DNA from: Massilia putida
GTDB lineage: Bacteria > Pseudomonadota > Gammaproteobacteria > Burkholderiales > Burkholderiaceae_D
Reading direction: 5' to 3'
NCBI RefSeq assembly: GCF_001941825.1
Contig: NZ_CP019038.1
Coordinates: 5,642,001-5,706,000, forward strand
Length of the DNA: 64,000 nucleotides
Positions 1 to 8,729 of the stretch are shown here, one piece after another. Both the position numbers and the translations under genes were made by a program. The notes beneath the pieces are model-generated. The model worked only from the letters and a program-made list of their open reading frames with translations. It was not told the DNA's origin and did not search any database. Numbering within the stretch: position 1 is the stretch's first letter; the number at the start of each line of letters is the position of its first letter.

Positions 1-640
1 CCACGCACAGTCCCGCATCGCCTTCCTTCGATTGCAGCAGCTTCGCCTGCTCGGCGTTCAGCAGCAGGGCGGACAGGCGCTGCAGCGCGCGCACGGGGCG
101 CTTGCCGTTGGCTTCCAGCGCTTCGTACATCGACACGTCCACCGCGTCCAGCGAGGGCAGGGCGGAGGCCGCGATCGTCGCGTATTCCAGGCACATCGGC
201 ATGTCGTCGGCGTAGCGGATGCGGTTGAAACGGTACACGGCGGCGCCCGGCGACAGGCGCAGGCGCAGCGCTTCTTCCGGCGTGACGGTGCCTTCCGAAC
301 GCTTGAGCCAGACGCTGCGCGGCGTGCGGCCGCGCGAGCGCATGTCTTCCGAGAACGACGTCAGCTTGGCGAAATTCTTTTCGATGCGGGTGTTGATGAA
401 ATTGCCCGACCCCGCGCGGCGCACGAGCAAGCCTTCGTCGACGAGACCGTCGATCGCCTTGCGCACGGTGATGCGCGAGATGTCCAGTTCGGCCGCCAGC
501 TGGCGCTCGGCCGGCAGGGCTTCCGCCGGACCGTAGACGCCGCGGTCGATCGCTTCGCGCAGGGCGCGCTGCAATTGCTGGTAGAGCGGCAGGTTGCTGG
601 TGGCGGATAGCTGGTGCATCAACTGCGCGAGGTGGGACAT
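1..640 (-). CDS. GntR/HutC-family transcriptional regulator (partial, 3' end outside window)
   Basis: The first 213 codons are visible; the C-terminus lies left of base 1. Residues about 15-85 form a GntR winged helix (LPLYQQLQRALREAI, PAERQLAAELDISRITVRKA, then the wing GLLVRRAGSGNF). The rest begins a UTRA effector-binding domain (RLSPGAAVYRFNRIRY), which places it in the HutC subfamily. Regulators of this subfamily (NagR/YvoA, DasR) sense GlcNAc-6-phosphate or GlcN-6-phosphate. The nag genes 3-8 kb away on the same strand make a NagR-type repressor the likely role; this is inference. A TTGGTATT element lies about 35 bp upstream of the ATG and recurs at the nag promoter, consistent with autoregulation. 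Confidence 0.85.
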   Translation of the reverse strand, partial: MSHLAQLMHQLSATSNLPLYQQLQRALREAIDRGVYGPAEALPAERQLAAELDISRITVRKAIDGLVDEGLLVRRAGSGNFINTRIEKNFAKLTSFSEDMRSRGRTPRSVWLKRSEGTVTPEEALRLRLSPGAAVYRFNRIRYADDMPMCLEYATIAASALPSLDAVDVSMYEALEANGKRPVRALQRLSALLLNAEQAKLLQSKEGDAGLCV

Positions 641-673
641 TGCGGCGGGCTTCGACGGGTACGATCCCGCGAT

Positions 674-681
674 AATACCAA
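674..681 (-). promoter_or_regulatory. Putative NagR-type half-site before gntR
   Basis: On the minus strand this reads TTGGTATT, 33 bp before the gntR start. The same octamer occurs twice upstream of nagK (7943-7950 and 8022-8029). HutC-type GlcNAc regulators bind dre-like sites with an ATTGGTAT half-site, so autoregulation is plausible. Only one half-site is clear here. Confidence 0.4.
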
Positions 682-695
682 AAAAAGACCGCCTG

Positions 696-1763
696 CTACT
701 TCGGCCGGGGATTGGTGACCTTCCGGTCCGGCTGCAGCAGCTTGCCCGAACGCACCGCGGCGACGGCCGCGGACACCGCGCGCGCCACATTGCGCACCTC
801 GTCCTGGAAGGCGGTGTCCTTGTCCAGCGTCGCGTGGCTGTCCGCATACGAATCGTAATAGCCGACGTAGCGGTCGAGCTGGGCGATGGGACCCGCGTCG
901 ATCAGGCCCATCCAGTCGAGCCAGTCGGACAGCGAGCGCCGCGTCCCTTCGATGCCGGCCACGTCGCCGTGCACGGCCACGCCGTAGATTCTCCCGGCCA
1001 GGTGTTTCGGGTACGTCCAATCCTTTTCCAGCGCCTTGGCTTCTTCCGCCTTCTTGCCGTGCGTGGAGCTGGGATCGGGATTGCCCCCGTCCGCGCATAC
1101 GAGACGGTCGATCATCAGTTTCAAGATCGACGGCGACTGGTACCAGTAGACGGGCGTGCAGATGATGATCCCGTGGGCCGCCACCCAGCGCTCGTAGATC
1201 TCGTTCATCCAGTCGTTTTCCTGGTTCAGCGAATGGTTCGGGTAGCAGCTGCAGGGCCAGTGGCACAGCGGCATCGCCGTCGACACGCAGGCCTTGCACG
1301 GGTGGATGTGGCGGTCGTAGTCGGAGATGATGCGCGACAGGTCGAGCAGGTCCGTCTCCACGCCCTCGGCCGCGAGCGTTTCCTCGCACAGCTTGGCGAG
1401 GCGCCACGTCTTCGAGATCTCGCCCGGGCAGCTGCCGTCGTTGCGGGCCGCGCCATTGATCAAGAGGATGCGGCTCGGCGTCGCCGGATCTTTCTGGCGC
1501 GCTTCGGCCGCGAGCAGGCGGTCGCGCGTCTCCTTCCATTCGATGGACAGGTCGTAGTCGGGATCCGCAAAGCCGGGCCCCGCCTTGACGGTGACCGGCG
1601 CCTTGTGCGAATCGACGTACGCCTTCCACGCGACTTCCTCCACGGCCGCCAGTTCCGCGGCAACGGCCTGGTAGGCGGGATCGTAGAAGTCGCGCGCGAA
1701 CACGAGATGGAATTCGTCGCGGCTCAACTTCGCGGGCGCCTGGCCCTTGCGTACGGTGATCAT
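696..1763 (-). CDS. Flavodoxin-fold NAD(P)H-dependent oxidoreductase
   Basis: 355 residues. The N-terminal ~105 residues are unassigned. The C-terminal part is a flavodoxin-like fold of the NADPH-dependent FMN reductase type: ILLINGAARNDGSCPGEISK is the FMN phosphate-binding loop region, and GIIICTPVYWYQSPSILK is the typical active-site strand-loop that precedes the flavin-stacking segment. Between them is a Cys-rich stretch (PCKAC, then CHWPCSCYP) that resembles iron-sulfur flavoproteins but lacks their standard spacing. It is probably a cytosolic flavin enzyme; the substrate is unknown. It sits alone between the regulator and the TPR gene with its own ATG start. The domain call is solid; a specific function is not assigned. 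Confidence 0.75.
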   Translation of the reverse strand: MITVRKGQAPAKLSRDEFHLVFARDFYDPAYQAVAAELAAVEEVAWKAYVDSHKAPVTVKAGPGFADPDYDLSIEWKETRDRLLAAEARQKDPATPSRILLINGAARNDGSCPGEISKTWRLAKLCEETLAAEGVETDLLDLSRIISDYDRHIHPCKACVSTAMPLCHWPCSCYPNHSLNQENDWMNEIYERWVAAHGIIICTPVYWYQSPSILKLMIDRLVCADGGNPDPSSTHGKKAEEAKALEKDWTYPKHLAGRIYGVAVHGDVAGIEGTRRSLSDWLDWMGLIDAGPIAQLDRYVGYYDSYADSHATLDKDTAFQDEVRNVARAVSAAVAAVRSGKLLQPDRKVTNPRPK

Positions 1764-1840
1764 GGCCGGCCTTTCGTGGGGTGTTCCGGCGATTATCTGC
1801 CGCCGGGTTGGCCCTGCCGGTACGCTAATTCACACAGACG

Positions 1841-1873
1841 AAAAAAAGCGGCGCGAACCGTAGCCCGCGCCGC
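1841..1873 (-). terminator. Rho-independent terminator after the TPR gene
   Basis: On the minus strand an 8-bp GC stem (GCGGCGCG pairing with CGCGCCGC, 10-nt loop) is followed by seven T. It lies about 30 bp after the TPR gene stop. Confidence 0.85.
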
Positions 1874-1903
1874 CTTGTCTTTTGGGGGAAAGCCCCGGTG
1901 GAA

Positions 1904-3202
1904 TTACTTGGCCGCCGTCGCGCCGCTCGGGTGGTTCAGGAGCAGGATCCAGTACTTGGCCGTGTCCGACAGGCCGCCGCCGGCTTTCACTTCCTGGAAG
2001 GTCTCGATGGCTTTGTCCTTCTGGCCGGCTTTGGCATAGGCCATGCCCAGGCGCAGCTTGGCTTCGTCCGGCGATTTCAGGCCGCCCTTGGCGATACCCT
2101 GCTGGATGAAGCCGATGCCCTTGTCGTACTGGTCCATCGTCACGTAAGCCCAGCCCAGGTTGACGAGGCCGGCGCCGGTCTTGGCCTTGGCCGCGCCCGC
2201 TTCGCCCGCGGCGATGTTCTTGGCATCGCTGGCGGCTTCCTTGGTGGCGCGGTCGCGCAGCTGGCGGTCCTTGGCGGCGCCGCTGCCCGTGCCCAGCACG
2301 CCGGCGGCGAAGCCGGCGTCGACGACCTTCTTGGCTTCGGTCGGGAAGCCGTCCTTCAGCGCCAGTTCGGCCAGTTCCGTGTAGGCATCCCCGGACATCT
2401 GCTTGACGGCCGCGAATTCCAGGCGCAGCACGTCAGGGATGCTGGCGTCGTTGAAGCCCGGCTTGCGCACGATGCCGCGGTGGATCAGGTCGGTCCAGAA
2501 ATCGTCGCTCGGGTAGTAGGCGGCCAGTTTTTCCAGGCCGCGCAGGTAGGCGGCGTCATCCTTGACCTTGTTCGCGGCCGACGCGTACAGGCGCAGGTCT
2601 TCCTGCGACGGGGTCTTGCCGGCTTGTTCGGCAGCCGCCAGCACCGGCTCCTGGGCCTTCAGCGCCGAGGCGAAGTCGCCGCTCAGGTAGTACGAGCGGA
2701 TCAGCGCCGAGTTGACCTGGTCCGAGGCCTTGCCGCTGGCCTGGATCTGCTTGTACAGCTCGATCGCCTTCGGATAGTTCTTGCCGTTGTAGTAGTAGGT
2801 CGCGAGCGCCTGCTGGAAGTTCGGCTTGTCCGCTTCCGGCAGCTTGCCCGATGCCAGGATCGCCTCCAGCGCTTCCGTCGCCATCTTGTCGTTGCCGGTC
2901 GAGGTGCCCAGCGACAACTTCATGCGGTTCAGCACATAGGTTTCGTACGGGGTCTTGTCCGCGAACGCTTCCGCCTGCGTGATGCGGTTCTGCACCTCGG
3001 TGTAGTTCTTCGCGTCCATCAGCGGCTTGATCTGGGCCGGGTCGAGCAGCTTGTACAGTTCCGGGCGGACCGTGTCCGGCTTCGGTGCGGCGGCCGGCGC
3101 GTTCTTGTCCTGGGCCGATGCGCTGTGCATCAGGACCGGCGCGGCGTTCAGGCCGAGGGCGGCCAGCATCAGGGCAAGGCGGGCAATACGGAATTGGGAC
3201 AT
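1904..3202 (-). CDS. Exported tetratricopeptide-repeat protein
   Basis: 432 residues. The start at 3202 is chosen because an AGAGAGGA ribosome-binding site lies at the right distance and a signal peptide follows directly (MSQFRIARLALMLAALGL, cleavage probably after SASA-Q near residue 31). The mature protein is mostly helical TPR-like repeats, for example ALATYYYNGKNYPKAIELYK, LIRSYYLSGDFASALKAQ and LRLGMAYAKAGQKDKAIETF near the C-terminus. There are no catalytic motifs; TPR proteins usually act as protein-binding scaffolds, here in the periplasm. It is monocistronic, with a strong terminator downstream. No specific partner can be inferred. Confidence 0.8.
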   Translation of the reverse strand: MSQFRIARLALMLAALGLNAAPVLMHSASAQDKNAPAAAPKPDTVRPELYKLLDPAQIKPLMDAKNYTEVQNRITQAEAFADKTPYETYVLNRMKLSLGTSTGNDKMATEALEAILASGKLPEADKPNFQQALATYYYNGKNYPKAIELYKQIQASGKASDQVNSALIRSYYLSGDFASALKAQEPVLAAAEQAGKTPSQEDLRLYASAANKVKDDAAYLRGLEKLAAYYPSDDFWTDLIHRGIVRKPGFNDASIPDVLRLEFAAVKQMSGDAYTELAELALKDGFPTEAKKVVDAGFAAGVLGTGSGAAKDRQLRDRATKEAASDAKNIAAGEAGAAKAKTGAGLVNLGWAYVTMDQYDKGIGFIQQGIAKGGLKSPDEAKLRLGMAYAKAGQKDKAIETFQEVKAGGGLSDTAKYWILLLNHPSGATAAK

Positions 3203-3389
3203 TGAAAAATCCTCTCTTAATGACGATAAAGTTGCACCGAACAGTGGCTGCCAAAGACATACGGCGACGGTGCGGGGTGCCGATCTCGGACAAAGCGTGC
3301 ATTGTCCCACAAACTACTGACGGGCGTGGCAATTGTGCCCCAGCCGTGCGACGCCGGGACCCGTCGTTACAATGGGTTACCCAATAGCG

Positions 3390-4874
3390 TCAAAAGCCGG
3401 GCACGGGGCAGCGTCCTTGCGCGTCGACGCTGCCCTCCAGCCAGGCCCGCACGGCGTCCAGCGCGGGTGGCGCGAAGCCATACGTCATGAGGGCGGGCGC
3501 CGCGAAGTCGAGCGCCTGGTACGGATTCCACAGCGCGAGGTGCAGGTCCGGCGTCCACGTGGCGCGGGCGTGCGGGCCGTAGCGGCGGCGCGAGGTCGAT
3601 GCGAGGGTCGTGAAGCGGCCGTCGTCCGGCAACGTCGACCAGTCGAAGGCTTCCGCATCCGCGAACGTGACGAGGTCGACGTCGAACAGCTGCCGCAGCA
3701 TCGCCGCGATGACGCCGGCGGGCACGCCCGCTTCCGAGACGCCGTCGCTTACGACGTCCTGGCGCGCGACGAGGCGAACCCTGGCGCCTGGCGCGGGACG
3801 GCGCGGCGTGCCGCGTGCCGTGAGGGCCCGGCGCCACGCGTCGGCCATCAGCGCGCGGTCCGCGTCTTCCGTCGCGTACGGCATCCCGCCTGCGGGATGC
3901 GCGCGCGCGAGGTCGTCGAGGCGGGCCAGGCGCGCGTGCACTTCATCCAGTGGCAGGCGGCCGTCGGCGATGGCGGCCGCGATGGCATCGATCGTCTCTT
4001 GCTGCGTGGCGCGGCTGCCGATCGCCATCACCATGTCGGCGCCGGCCAGCAGCGCGTTGACGGCGGCCTCGCCCGCGGCGTAGCGGTGCGCGATCGCGTG
4101 CATGTCCATGCCGTCCGTGATGATCACGCCTTGGTAGTTCCATTGCGTGCGCAGCAGATCGTGCAGGATCGCGCGCGACATCGTGGCCGGATGGTCCGCG
4201 TCGAGGGACGGATAAACGATATGCGCCGTCATCACGGCCGGCGCGTGCGGTGCGGCCGTGCGGAACGGCGCGAATTCGAAGCGCTCCAGTTCCGATAAGG
4301 GTTTGTCGACCGTGGGCAGGTCGCGGTGCGAGTCGACGTGCGTGTCGCCGTGGCCGGGAAAGTGCTTGACGCAGCAGGCCACGCCTTCGCTTTCGCTGCC
4401 CGCCATCCACGCGAGCGCCAGCGTCGTCGCCCGGTCCGGGTCGGCGCCGAACGAGCGCTCGGCGATGACCGGGTTCTGCGGATTGTTGTTCAGGTCGAGC
4501 ACGGGCGCGAAGTTCCAGTTGAAGCCCAGCGCGCGGATCGCCCGCGCCACGGCCGCGCCCACGTCGCGCGCAAGCGTGGCGTCGCCGGCCGCGCCGAGCG
4601 CCATCGCGGACGGCGGCGGCGGCACCCACAGCGCGCGCACGACGGCGCCGCCTTCCTGGTCGAGCGCGATCAGCGCCTCGTCGCCCATCGCTGTGCGCAG
4701 GTTCTCTGTAAAACGCGTCAGCTGCGCGGCGTCCGTCATGTTCTGGCGGAACAGGCACGCGCCACGGATGCGGTTGGCGCGGATGAAATCGGCAGTCTCC
4801 GCATCGAGCTCGGTGCCGAACAGCCGGATCATGATCAGCCGGCCGGCCAGTTGGCGCAAATCGTTCGTGTGCAT
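3390..4874 (-). CDS. Glycoside hydrolase family 3 beta-N-acetylhexosaminidase
   Basis: 494 residues, no signal peptide, so cytoplasmic. The N-terminal GH3 barrel carries the NagZ-type hexosaminidase signature KHFPGHGDTHVDSHRDLP, whose His-Asp pair is part of the acid/base loop. GVIITDGMDMHAI supplies the catalytic nucleophile Asp region. Family members release terminal GlcNAc from chitooligosaccharides or anhydromuropeptides. At 494 residues it is longer than E. coli NagZ (about 340) because of a C-terminal extension from about residue 340. Its ATG overlaps the stop of the SIS gene (TGATG), so it is translationally coupled to GlcNAc catabolism. It therefore probably hydrolyses imported chitin oligomers rather than serving cell-wall recycling alone. 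Confidence 0.85.
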   Translation of the reverse strand: MHTNDLRQLAGRLIMIRLFGTELDAETADFIRANRIRGACLFRQNMTDAAQLTRFTENLRTAMGDEALIALDQEGGAVVRALWVPPPPSAMALGAAGDATLARDVGAAVARAIRALGFNWNFAPVLDLNNNPQNPVIAERSFGADPDRATTLALAWMAGSESEGVACCVKHFPGHGDTHVDSHRDLPTVDKPLSELERFEFAPFRTAAPHAPAVMTAHIVYPSLDADHPATMSRAILHDLLRTQWNYQGVIITDGMDMHAIAHRYAAGEAAVNALLAGADMVMAIGSRATQQETIDAIAAAIADGRLPLDEVHARLARLDDLARAHPAGGMPYATEDADRALMADAWRRALTARGTPRRPAPGARVRLVARQDVVSDGVSEAGVPAGVIAAMLRQLFDVDLVTFADAEAFDWSTLPDDGRFTTLASTSRRRYGPHARATWTPDLHLALWNPYQALDFAAPALMTYGFAPPALDAVRAWLEGSVDAQGRCPVPGF

Positions 4875-5896
4875 CAGTGAGTCTTCGTTACTTTATTTAA
4901 GTGGCGCGGCTTGTCCGGATCGAGTCCGCGGGCTTTCGACAGGTGCGCGGCCATCACGTAGAACGCGTTGATCGCGACGATCGGGTCGAGGTCCGGGCAG
5001 GTCGCGACGGGCAGGTCGAGGTCGCGCGACGGCACATCCGTCGGGGCCGCGAGCAGCACGCGCGCGCCGCGGCCGCGCATCTCGTCGGCCAGCGCGACGA
5101 GGCCCGCCTGCGCGGGCCCGCGCGTGGCGAAGATCAAGAGCGGATAGCCGTCGTCGATCAGCGCCATCGGCCCGTGCTTGATCTCGGCGCCGGAGAACGC
5201 CTCGGCCTGCAGCGCGGACGTCTCCTTGAATTTCAGCGCCGCTTCCAGCGCGATGGGGAAGCTGATGCCGCGGCCCACGACCATGATGTTGCGGGCCGGC
5301 GCCAATACCTCCAGGGCGGCCGACCAGTCGGTCCGCGCGGCCTGGCGCAGTGCGTCCGGCAGCGCTGCGAGGCCGGCTTTCAGTTCGTCGTCCTGCTGCC
5401 ACTCGGCCACGAGGCGCGCGCCGGCCGTCAGGCTCGTGATGAAGCTCTTCGTCGCGGCCACGCTTTGCTCCTTGCCGGCGCGCAGCGGCAGCGCCCATTC
5501 CGCCTCGTGGGCGAGCGGCGAATCGATGTCGTTCACGAGGGCCACCGTCGTCGCGCCGCCGGCGCGGAAGTAGCGGATCGGCTCGACGACGTCCGGGCTC
5601 TGGCCCGACTGCGAGATCGATACGGCAAGCAGGTCGGCGGCCTGCAGCGGCGCCTTGTACAAGGTGAGGAGCGACATCGGCAGCGACGTCACGAGGCGGC
5701 CCATGCGCGCCATGATCAGGTAGGCGAGGTAGCCGGACGCGTGGTCCGAACTGCCGCGCGCCACCGTCACCGCGTTGTGGAAGGAGGCGCTGCGCAGGTG
5801 ATGGCCCAGAGCGGCATAGTGGTCGGCGTCATTCGACAACTGCAGGGCGACGCAGTCGGCCGCGGATACGGCTTCTTCAAGCATCAACGAGGTCAC
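4874..5896 (-). CDS. nagB-II: SIS-domain glucosamine-6-phosphate deaminase (NagB-II type)
   Basis: 340 residues with two SIS domains, equivalent to the isomerase half of GlmS without the glutaminase half. Recognisable stretches are VARGSSDHASGYLAYL, SISQSGQSPDVVEPIRYF, KEQSVAATKSFITSL and ALQAEAFSGAEIKHGPMALI. In GlcNAc operons that lack classical NagB, this protein converts GlcN-6-P to fructose-6-P and ammonia. The GTG start at 5896 is preferred because GGAG lies six bases upstream; an internal ATG at 5884 is possible but too far from it. The gene overlaps nagA by 20 bp upstream and the hexosaminidase gene by one base downstream. Confidence 0.88.
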   Translation of the reverse strand: MTSLMLEEAVSAADCVALQLSNDADHYAALGHHLRSASFHNAVTVARGSSDHASGYLAYLIMARMGRLVTSLPMSLLTLYKAPLQAADLLAVSISQSGQSPDVVEPIRYFRAGGATTVALVNDIDSPLAHEAEWALPLRAGKEQSVAATKSFITSLTAGARLVAEWQQDDELKAGLAALPDALRQAARTDWSAALEVLAPARNIMVVGRGISFPIALEAALKFKETSALQAEAFSGAEIKHGPMALIDDGYPLLIFATRGPAQAGLVALADEMRGRGARVLLAAPTDVPSRDLDLPVATCPDLDPIVAINAFYVMAAHLSKARGLDPDKPRHLNKVTKTH

Positions 5897-6986
5897 ACGC
5901 TTCTCCTTCGATATAAACGGTTTTCAGATTCAGGTTGCGGTCGAGGACGACCAGGTCGGCGAAGCAGCCCGGCGCGATGCGGCCGCGGCGCGTCTCGCCC
6001 AGGTAGTCGGCGGCGTTCGTCGATACGCGGCGCGCGGCGTCCGCGAGATCGAGGCCGATGGATACCAGATTGCGTAGCGCCTGGTCCATCGTCAAGGTGC
6101 TGCCGGCCAGGGTGCCGTCCGCGAGGCGCACGCCGCCCATGCATTTGTGGACGACCTGGCGGCCCAGCATGTACTGGCCGTCCGGCATGCCGGCGGCGGC
6201 CGTGGAATCGGTCACGCAGTACAAGTGCGGGATGCAGCGCAGCGCGGTGCGGATGGCACCCGGGTGCACGTGCAGCAGGTCGGGGATGATTTCGGCGTAC
6301 TGCGCATGCGCGAGCGCCGCGCCGACCATGCCGGGGTCGCGGTGGTGCAGGCCCGGCATCGCGTTGAACAGGTGCGTGAAACCGGCCGCGCCGTGTTCCA
6401 GCGCGCGCACGCCGTCGTCGTAGTTGCCGTTCGTGTGGCCGATCTGCACGCGGATGCCGGCGTCCGCCATCTGGCGCACGAGGGCGAGGTGGCCGTCGAT
6501 CTCGGGGGCCACGGTGATCAGGCGCATCGGCGCCAGCGCATGGAAACGCTCGACTTCTTCCATCGTCGCTTCCCGTGCGAACGGCGGCTGCGCACCGAGC
6601 TTGCCCGAGTTGATGTACGGGCCTTCCAGGTGCACGCCGAGGATGCGCGCCTCGTTCCTGCCACGCTGTTCGCAGGCGGTGCCGATGGCGGACAACGCGC
6701 GGTCGATGTCGTCCAGCGGCGCGGTCATCGTCGTGGCCAGCAGGCTCGTCGTGCCGTGTCTCGCGTGCAGGCGCGCGATCACGTGCGGGGCGTCGCCGCC
6801 TTCCATCATGTCGCGTCCCGCGCCGCCGTGCACGTGCAGGTCGATGAAGCCGGGCAGGATGTAGTCGTCGCCGTTGGATGCCGGATCGACGGATTCGCCT
6901 TCGATGGCGGCGATCGTCGTGGCGCCGTCCTCGATCTGGAGGCGGCCGCGGATCCAGCCGTCCGGGGTCAGGATATTGCCTTGCAT
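5877..6986 (-). CDS. nagA: N-acetylglucosamine-6-phosphate deacetylase
   Basis: 369 residues, full length for NagA. The amidohydrolase metal site shows as GFIDLHVHGGAGRD (HxH motif), followed by HLEGPYIN with the metal-ligand Glu, the His ligands in QIGHTNGNYDD and GFTHLFNAM, and the catalytic Asp in YCVTDSTAAAGM. It removes acetate from GlcNAc-6-P to give GlcN-6-P for the neighbouring SIS-type deaminase. It lies 10 bp after nagK and overlaps the deaminase gene, so it is the second gene of the nagK-nagA-deaminase-hexosaminidase operon. High confidence. Confidence 0.95.
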   Translation of the reverse strand: MQGNILTPDGWIRGRLQIEDGATTIAAIEGESVDPASNGDDYILPGFIDLHVHGGAGRDMMEGGDAPHVIARLHARHGTTSLLATTMTAPLDDIDRALSAIGTACEQRGRNEARILGVHLEGPYINSGKLGAQPPFAREATMEEVERFHALAPMRLITVAPEIDGHLALVRQMADAGIRVQIGHTNGNYDDGVRALEHGAAGFTHLFNAMPGLHHRDPGMVGAALAHAQYAEIIPDLLHVHPGAIRTALRCIPHLYCVTDSTAAAGMPDGQYMLGRQVVHKCMGGVRLADGTLAGSTLTMDQALRNLVSIGLDLADAARRVSTNAADYLGETRRGRIAPGCFADLVVLDRNLNLKTVYIEGEACDLVDA

Positions 6987-6996
6987 GGGAATCCTT

Positions 6997-7872
6997 TCAT
7001 GCCGCGAGGTGCAGCTCGATCATTCTTAACGCGCCGCGTGCGGAATCGCCTTCGGGCGTGCGGGCACGGGCCGCGAGCGCGGGCGGCAGCCAGTCGCGCA
7101 GGGCTCTACCTAAGCCGCCGCACAGCGCGAGCGGGAGCCGTTCGTCCGGGTCGAGCGCGCGGGCGATGGCGGCGACCTCGATGCCGGCTTTCGTCAGGAT
7201 GGCGCGCGCGGCCGGGTCGTCCGCATGGTCGAGCACGAGCGGTGCCAGCGACGCATACGCCGTCTGCGTGGCCTGGCCGAGCCAGACCTGGATGGCGGCG
7301 CGGTCGCCGCCGCACGCGTCGATCAGGGCGTGGGCGAAGGCGCTGGCCGGACGGCGCCCGTCCAGCACTTGTTCGATGTGGTTGATGGCGGCGAGGCCGA
7401 TCCAGCCGCCGCTCGCTTCGTCGCCGGCGGGGAAGCCCCAGCCGCCCACTTCGCGCCGCGTGCCGTCGGGCAGCAGCACTTCGCCGACGCTGCCCGTGCC
7501 GATGGCGACGATGGCGCCGGGTTGGCCGCCGTGCGCGCCCATCAAGGTCGTGAACGCGTCCGTTTCGAGACGCAGCGCGGCGTAACCGGGATCCGCTTTC
7601 TCGAACTCCTGCGCCCACTGGCGGTTGTGCACGCCGGCAAGGCCCAGGCCGATGGCCATGCGGTCCAGCGGCGGTTGCGCGATGCCGGCATTCACGAATG
7701 CCTGGCCGACGGCTTCCTGGACGGAAGCCCAGGCGCGGGCCAGCCCCAAGCCCAGGCCGGACGGGCCGCTGGCGCCCTGGGCCAGTTCCGTGGCGCCGCT
7801 TGGCGCGAACCGCGCGATGCGCACGCGAGTGCCGGTGCCGCCGCCGTCGACGCCGATGAGATAGTCGATCAT
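6997..7872 (-). CDS. nagK: N-acetylglucosamine kinase, BadF/BadG family
   Basis: 291 residues. The N-terminal LIGVDGGGTGTRVRIA is the ATP phosphate-1 loop of the ASKHA fold; IVAIGTGSVGEVL is phosphate-2; the region around GGWGFPAGDEASGGWIG is characteristic of BadF/BadG/BcrA-type GlcNAc and glucosamine kinases; LALCGGLGRAL is the adenosine motif. It phosphorylates GlcNAc after uptake, feeding NagA. It is the first gene of the operon. No GlcNAc transporter is visible, so uptake must be encoded elsewhere. The ATG has only a weak Shine-Dalgarno, although the promoter 30 bp upstream is near consensus. Confidence 0.9.
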   Translation of the reverse strand: MIDYLIGVDGGGTGTRVRIARFAPSGATELAQGASGPSGLGLGLARAWASVQEAVGQAFVNAGIAQPPLDRMAIGLGLAGVHNRQWAQEFEKADPGYAALRLETDAFTTLMGAHGGQPGAIVAIGTGSVGEVLLPDGTRREVGGWGFPAGDEASGGWIGLAAINHIEQVLDGRRPASAFAHALIDACGGDRAAIQVWLGQATQTAYASLAPLVLDHADDPAARAILTKAGIEVAAIARALDPDERLPLALCGGLGRALRDWLPPALAARARTPEGDSARGALRMIELHLAA

Positions 7873-7902
7873 ATTGAAGTGCTGTGCCGGAAAGGTCAGG
7901 GC

Positions 7903-7931
7903 ACTATAGGCAGCACGGATAGGCTTGTCAA
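7903..7931 (-). promoter_or_regulatory. Sigma-70 promoter of the nag operon
   Basis: The minus strand shows TTGACA (7931-7926), a 17-bp spacer and TATAGT (7908-7903). Transcription would start near 7896, about 25 nt before the nagK ATG. A promoter this close to consensus implies repression; the GGTATT repeats begin 3 bp upstream of the -35 box. Confidence 0.8.
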
Positions 7932-7933
7932 CA

Positions 7934-8041
7934 GGTATTTAATTGGTATTGTCTCGCTGCCCGCATGATCGCAAACTGGTCTCGTTCTCCCTTGCTGTAG
8001 AGCGAGCGGGGGGGAGGTAAATTGGTATTAATTGCGGTATT
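7934..8041. promoter_or_regulatory. GGTATT repeat operators of the nag operon
   Basis: There are two pairs of direct GGTATT repeats: 7934 and 7945 (11 bp apart) and 8024 and 8036 (12 bp apart). Two of the four are within TTGGTATT. Spacing near one helical turn puts the copies in each pair on the same DNA face, and the two pairs are about 90 bp apart. The first pair abuts the nag -35 box. Binding by the GntR regulator at the left edge is inferred from the matching element before its gene. The rest of 7873-8271 contains the nag promoter and the end of the repeat array, with no gene. Confidence 0.5.
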
Positions 8042-8182
8042 GTCGGTCTCGTTTGACGCGGTAAGTGAAAAGCAGGGTGTTGGCCACAAAGGGATTTTTC
8101 ACGATCTGCGTCACGCCGACTGCGAAGCCTGACAGAGAACCTGAAAAAACTCGGCAAGGATGACGCAGAAAATGAAATTTCT

Positions 8183-8232
8183 GTCACGACCGGCCAAGGC
8201 GTCGACAGGCCGCTTTCGACCCAAAGCTGACG
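8183..8232. repeat. Array repeat copy A (partial)
   Basis: This carries the GTCACGAC element and the GCTTTCGACCCAAAGCTGAC end shared with the other copies. It lies 40-90 bp downstream of the 8272-8688 gene and forms the outer edge of the array on the nag side. Confidence 0.6.
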
Positions 8233-8271
8233 TACACGGACAGTGTGCTTGATGACCTGACGCATTCGAAA

Positions 8272-8688
8272 TCAAGGAGCATGGCCCTTTGTAAGCCAGA
8301 TGCTCCCCCAATACCTGATCGTTTCCAAACGCTTTTTCTCAATCTCTGCAAGCTGAGAAGTCCGTTCGATTTCATGCTTAGCCGAACGCATGGCCTCGAT
8401 ACCAAATTGCTGCATTAAATAAAAAACGATTTCCTCGATACTTACATCCCAACCTGGAAGCATTGCCTTCAAGGCCTGTATGGGGGTGATCGTACATTTC
8501 GGGTTAAGGGCTTGCAGAGCGAAAGCGGCATATGCAACGGGAAGTCCGTTCCCTTGCGGGCGTGTACCCAGGCAAAACAGTGTATCGAACAGTTCGCTTT
8601 CGTCGAATCGTCGGAGCGAGTCAATGGATTGTGCAAGCTGCTTTGGCGATGGCGTTGAGCTAAGTATCGTTACGATTTCCTGATTCAT
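8272..8688 (-). CDS. Hypothetical protein (array gene 1)
   Basis: 138 residues, not recognised. It is soluble and mostly helical, with no signal peptide or membrane segment. The C-terminal third is charged (SAKHEIERTSQLAEIEKKRL), likely a helix. ATG at 8688 has only a weak GGACG upstream. Base composition is lower in GC than the nag genes, which suggests transfer. It is the last of four small minus-strand genes that alternate with copies of a common ~100-bp repeat; repeat copy B lies just upstream and partial copy A downstream. Confidence 0.6.
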   Translation of the reverse strand: MNQEIVTILSSTPSPKQLAQSIDSLRRFDESELFDTLFCLGTRPQGNGLPVAYAAFALQALNPKCTITPIQALKAMLPGWDVSIEEIVFYLMQQFGIEAMRSAKHEIERTSQLAEIEKKRLETIRYWGSIWLTKGHAP

Positions 8689-8729
8689 GTCGAAACGTCC
8701 ATTTTCTGTAAAAGTATCGCTAGAGGACT

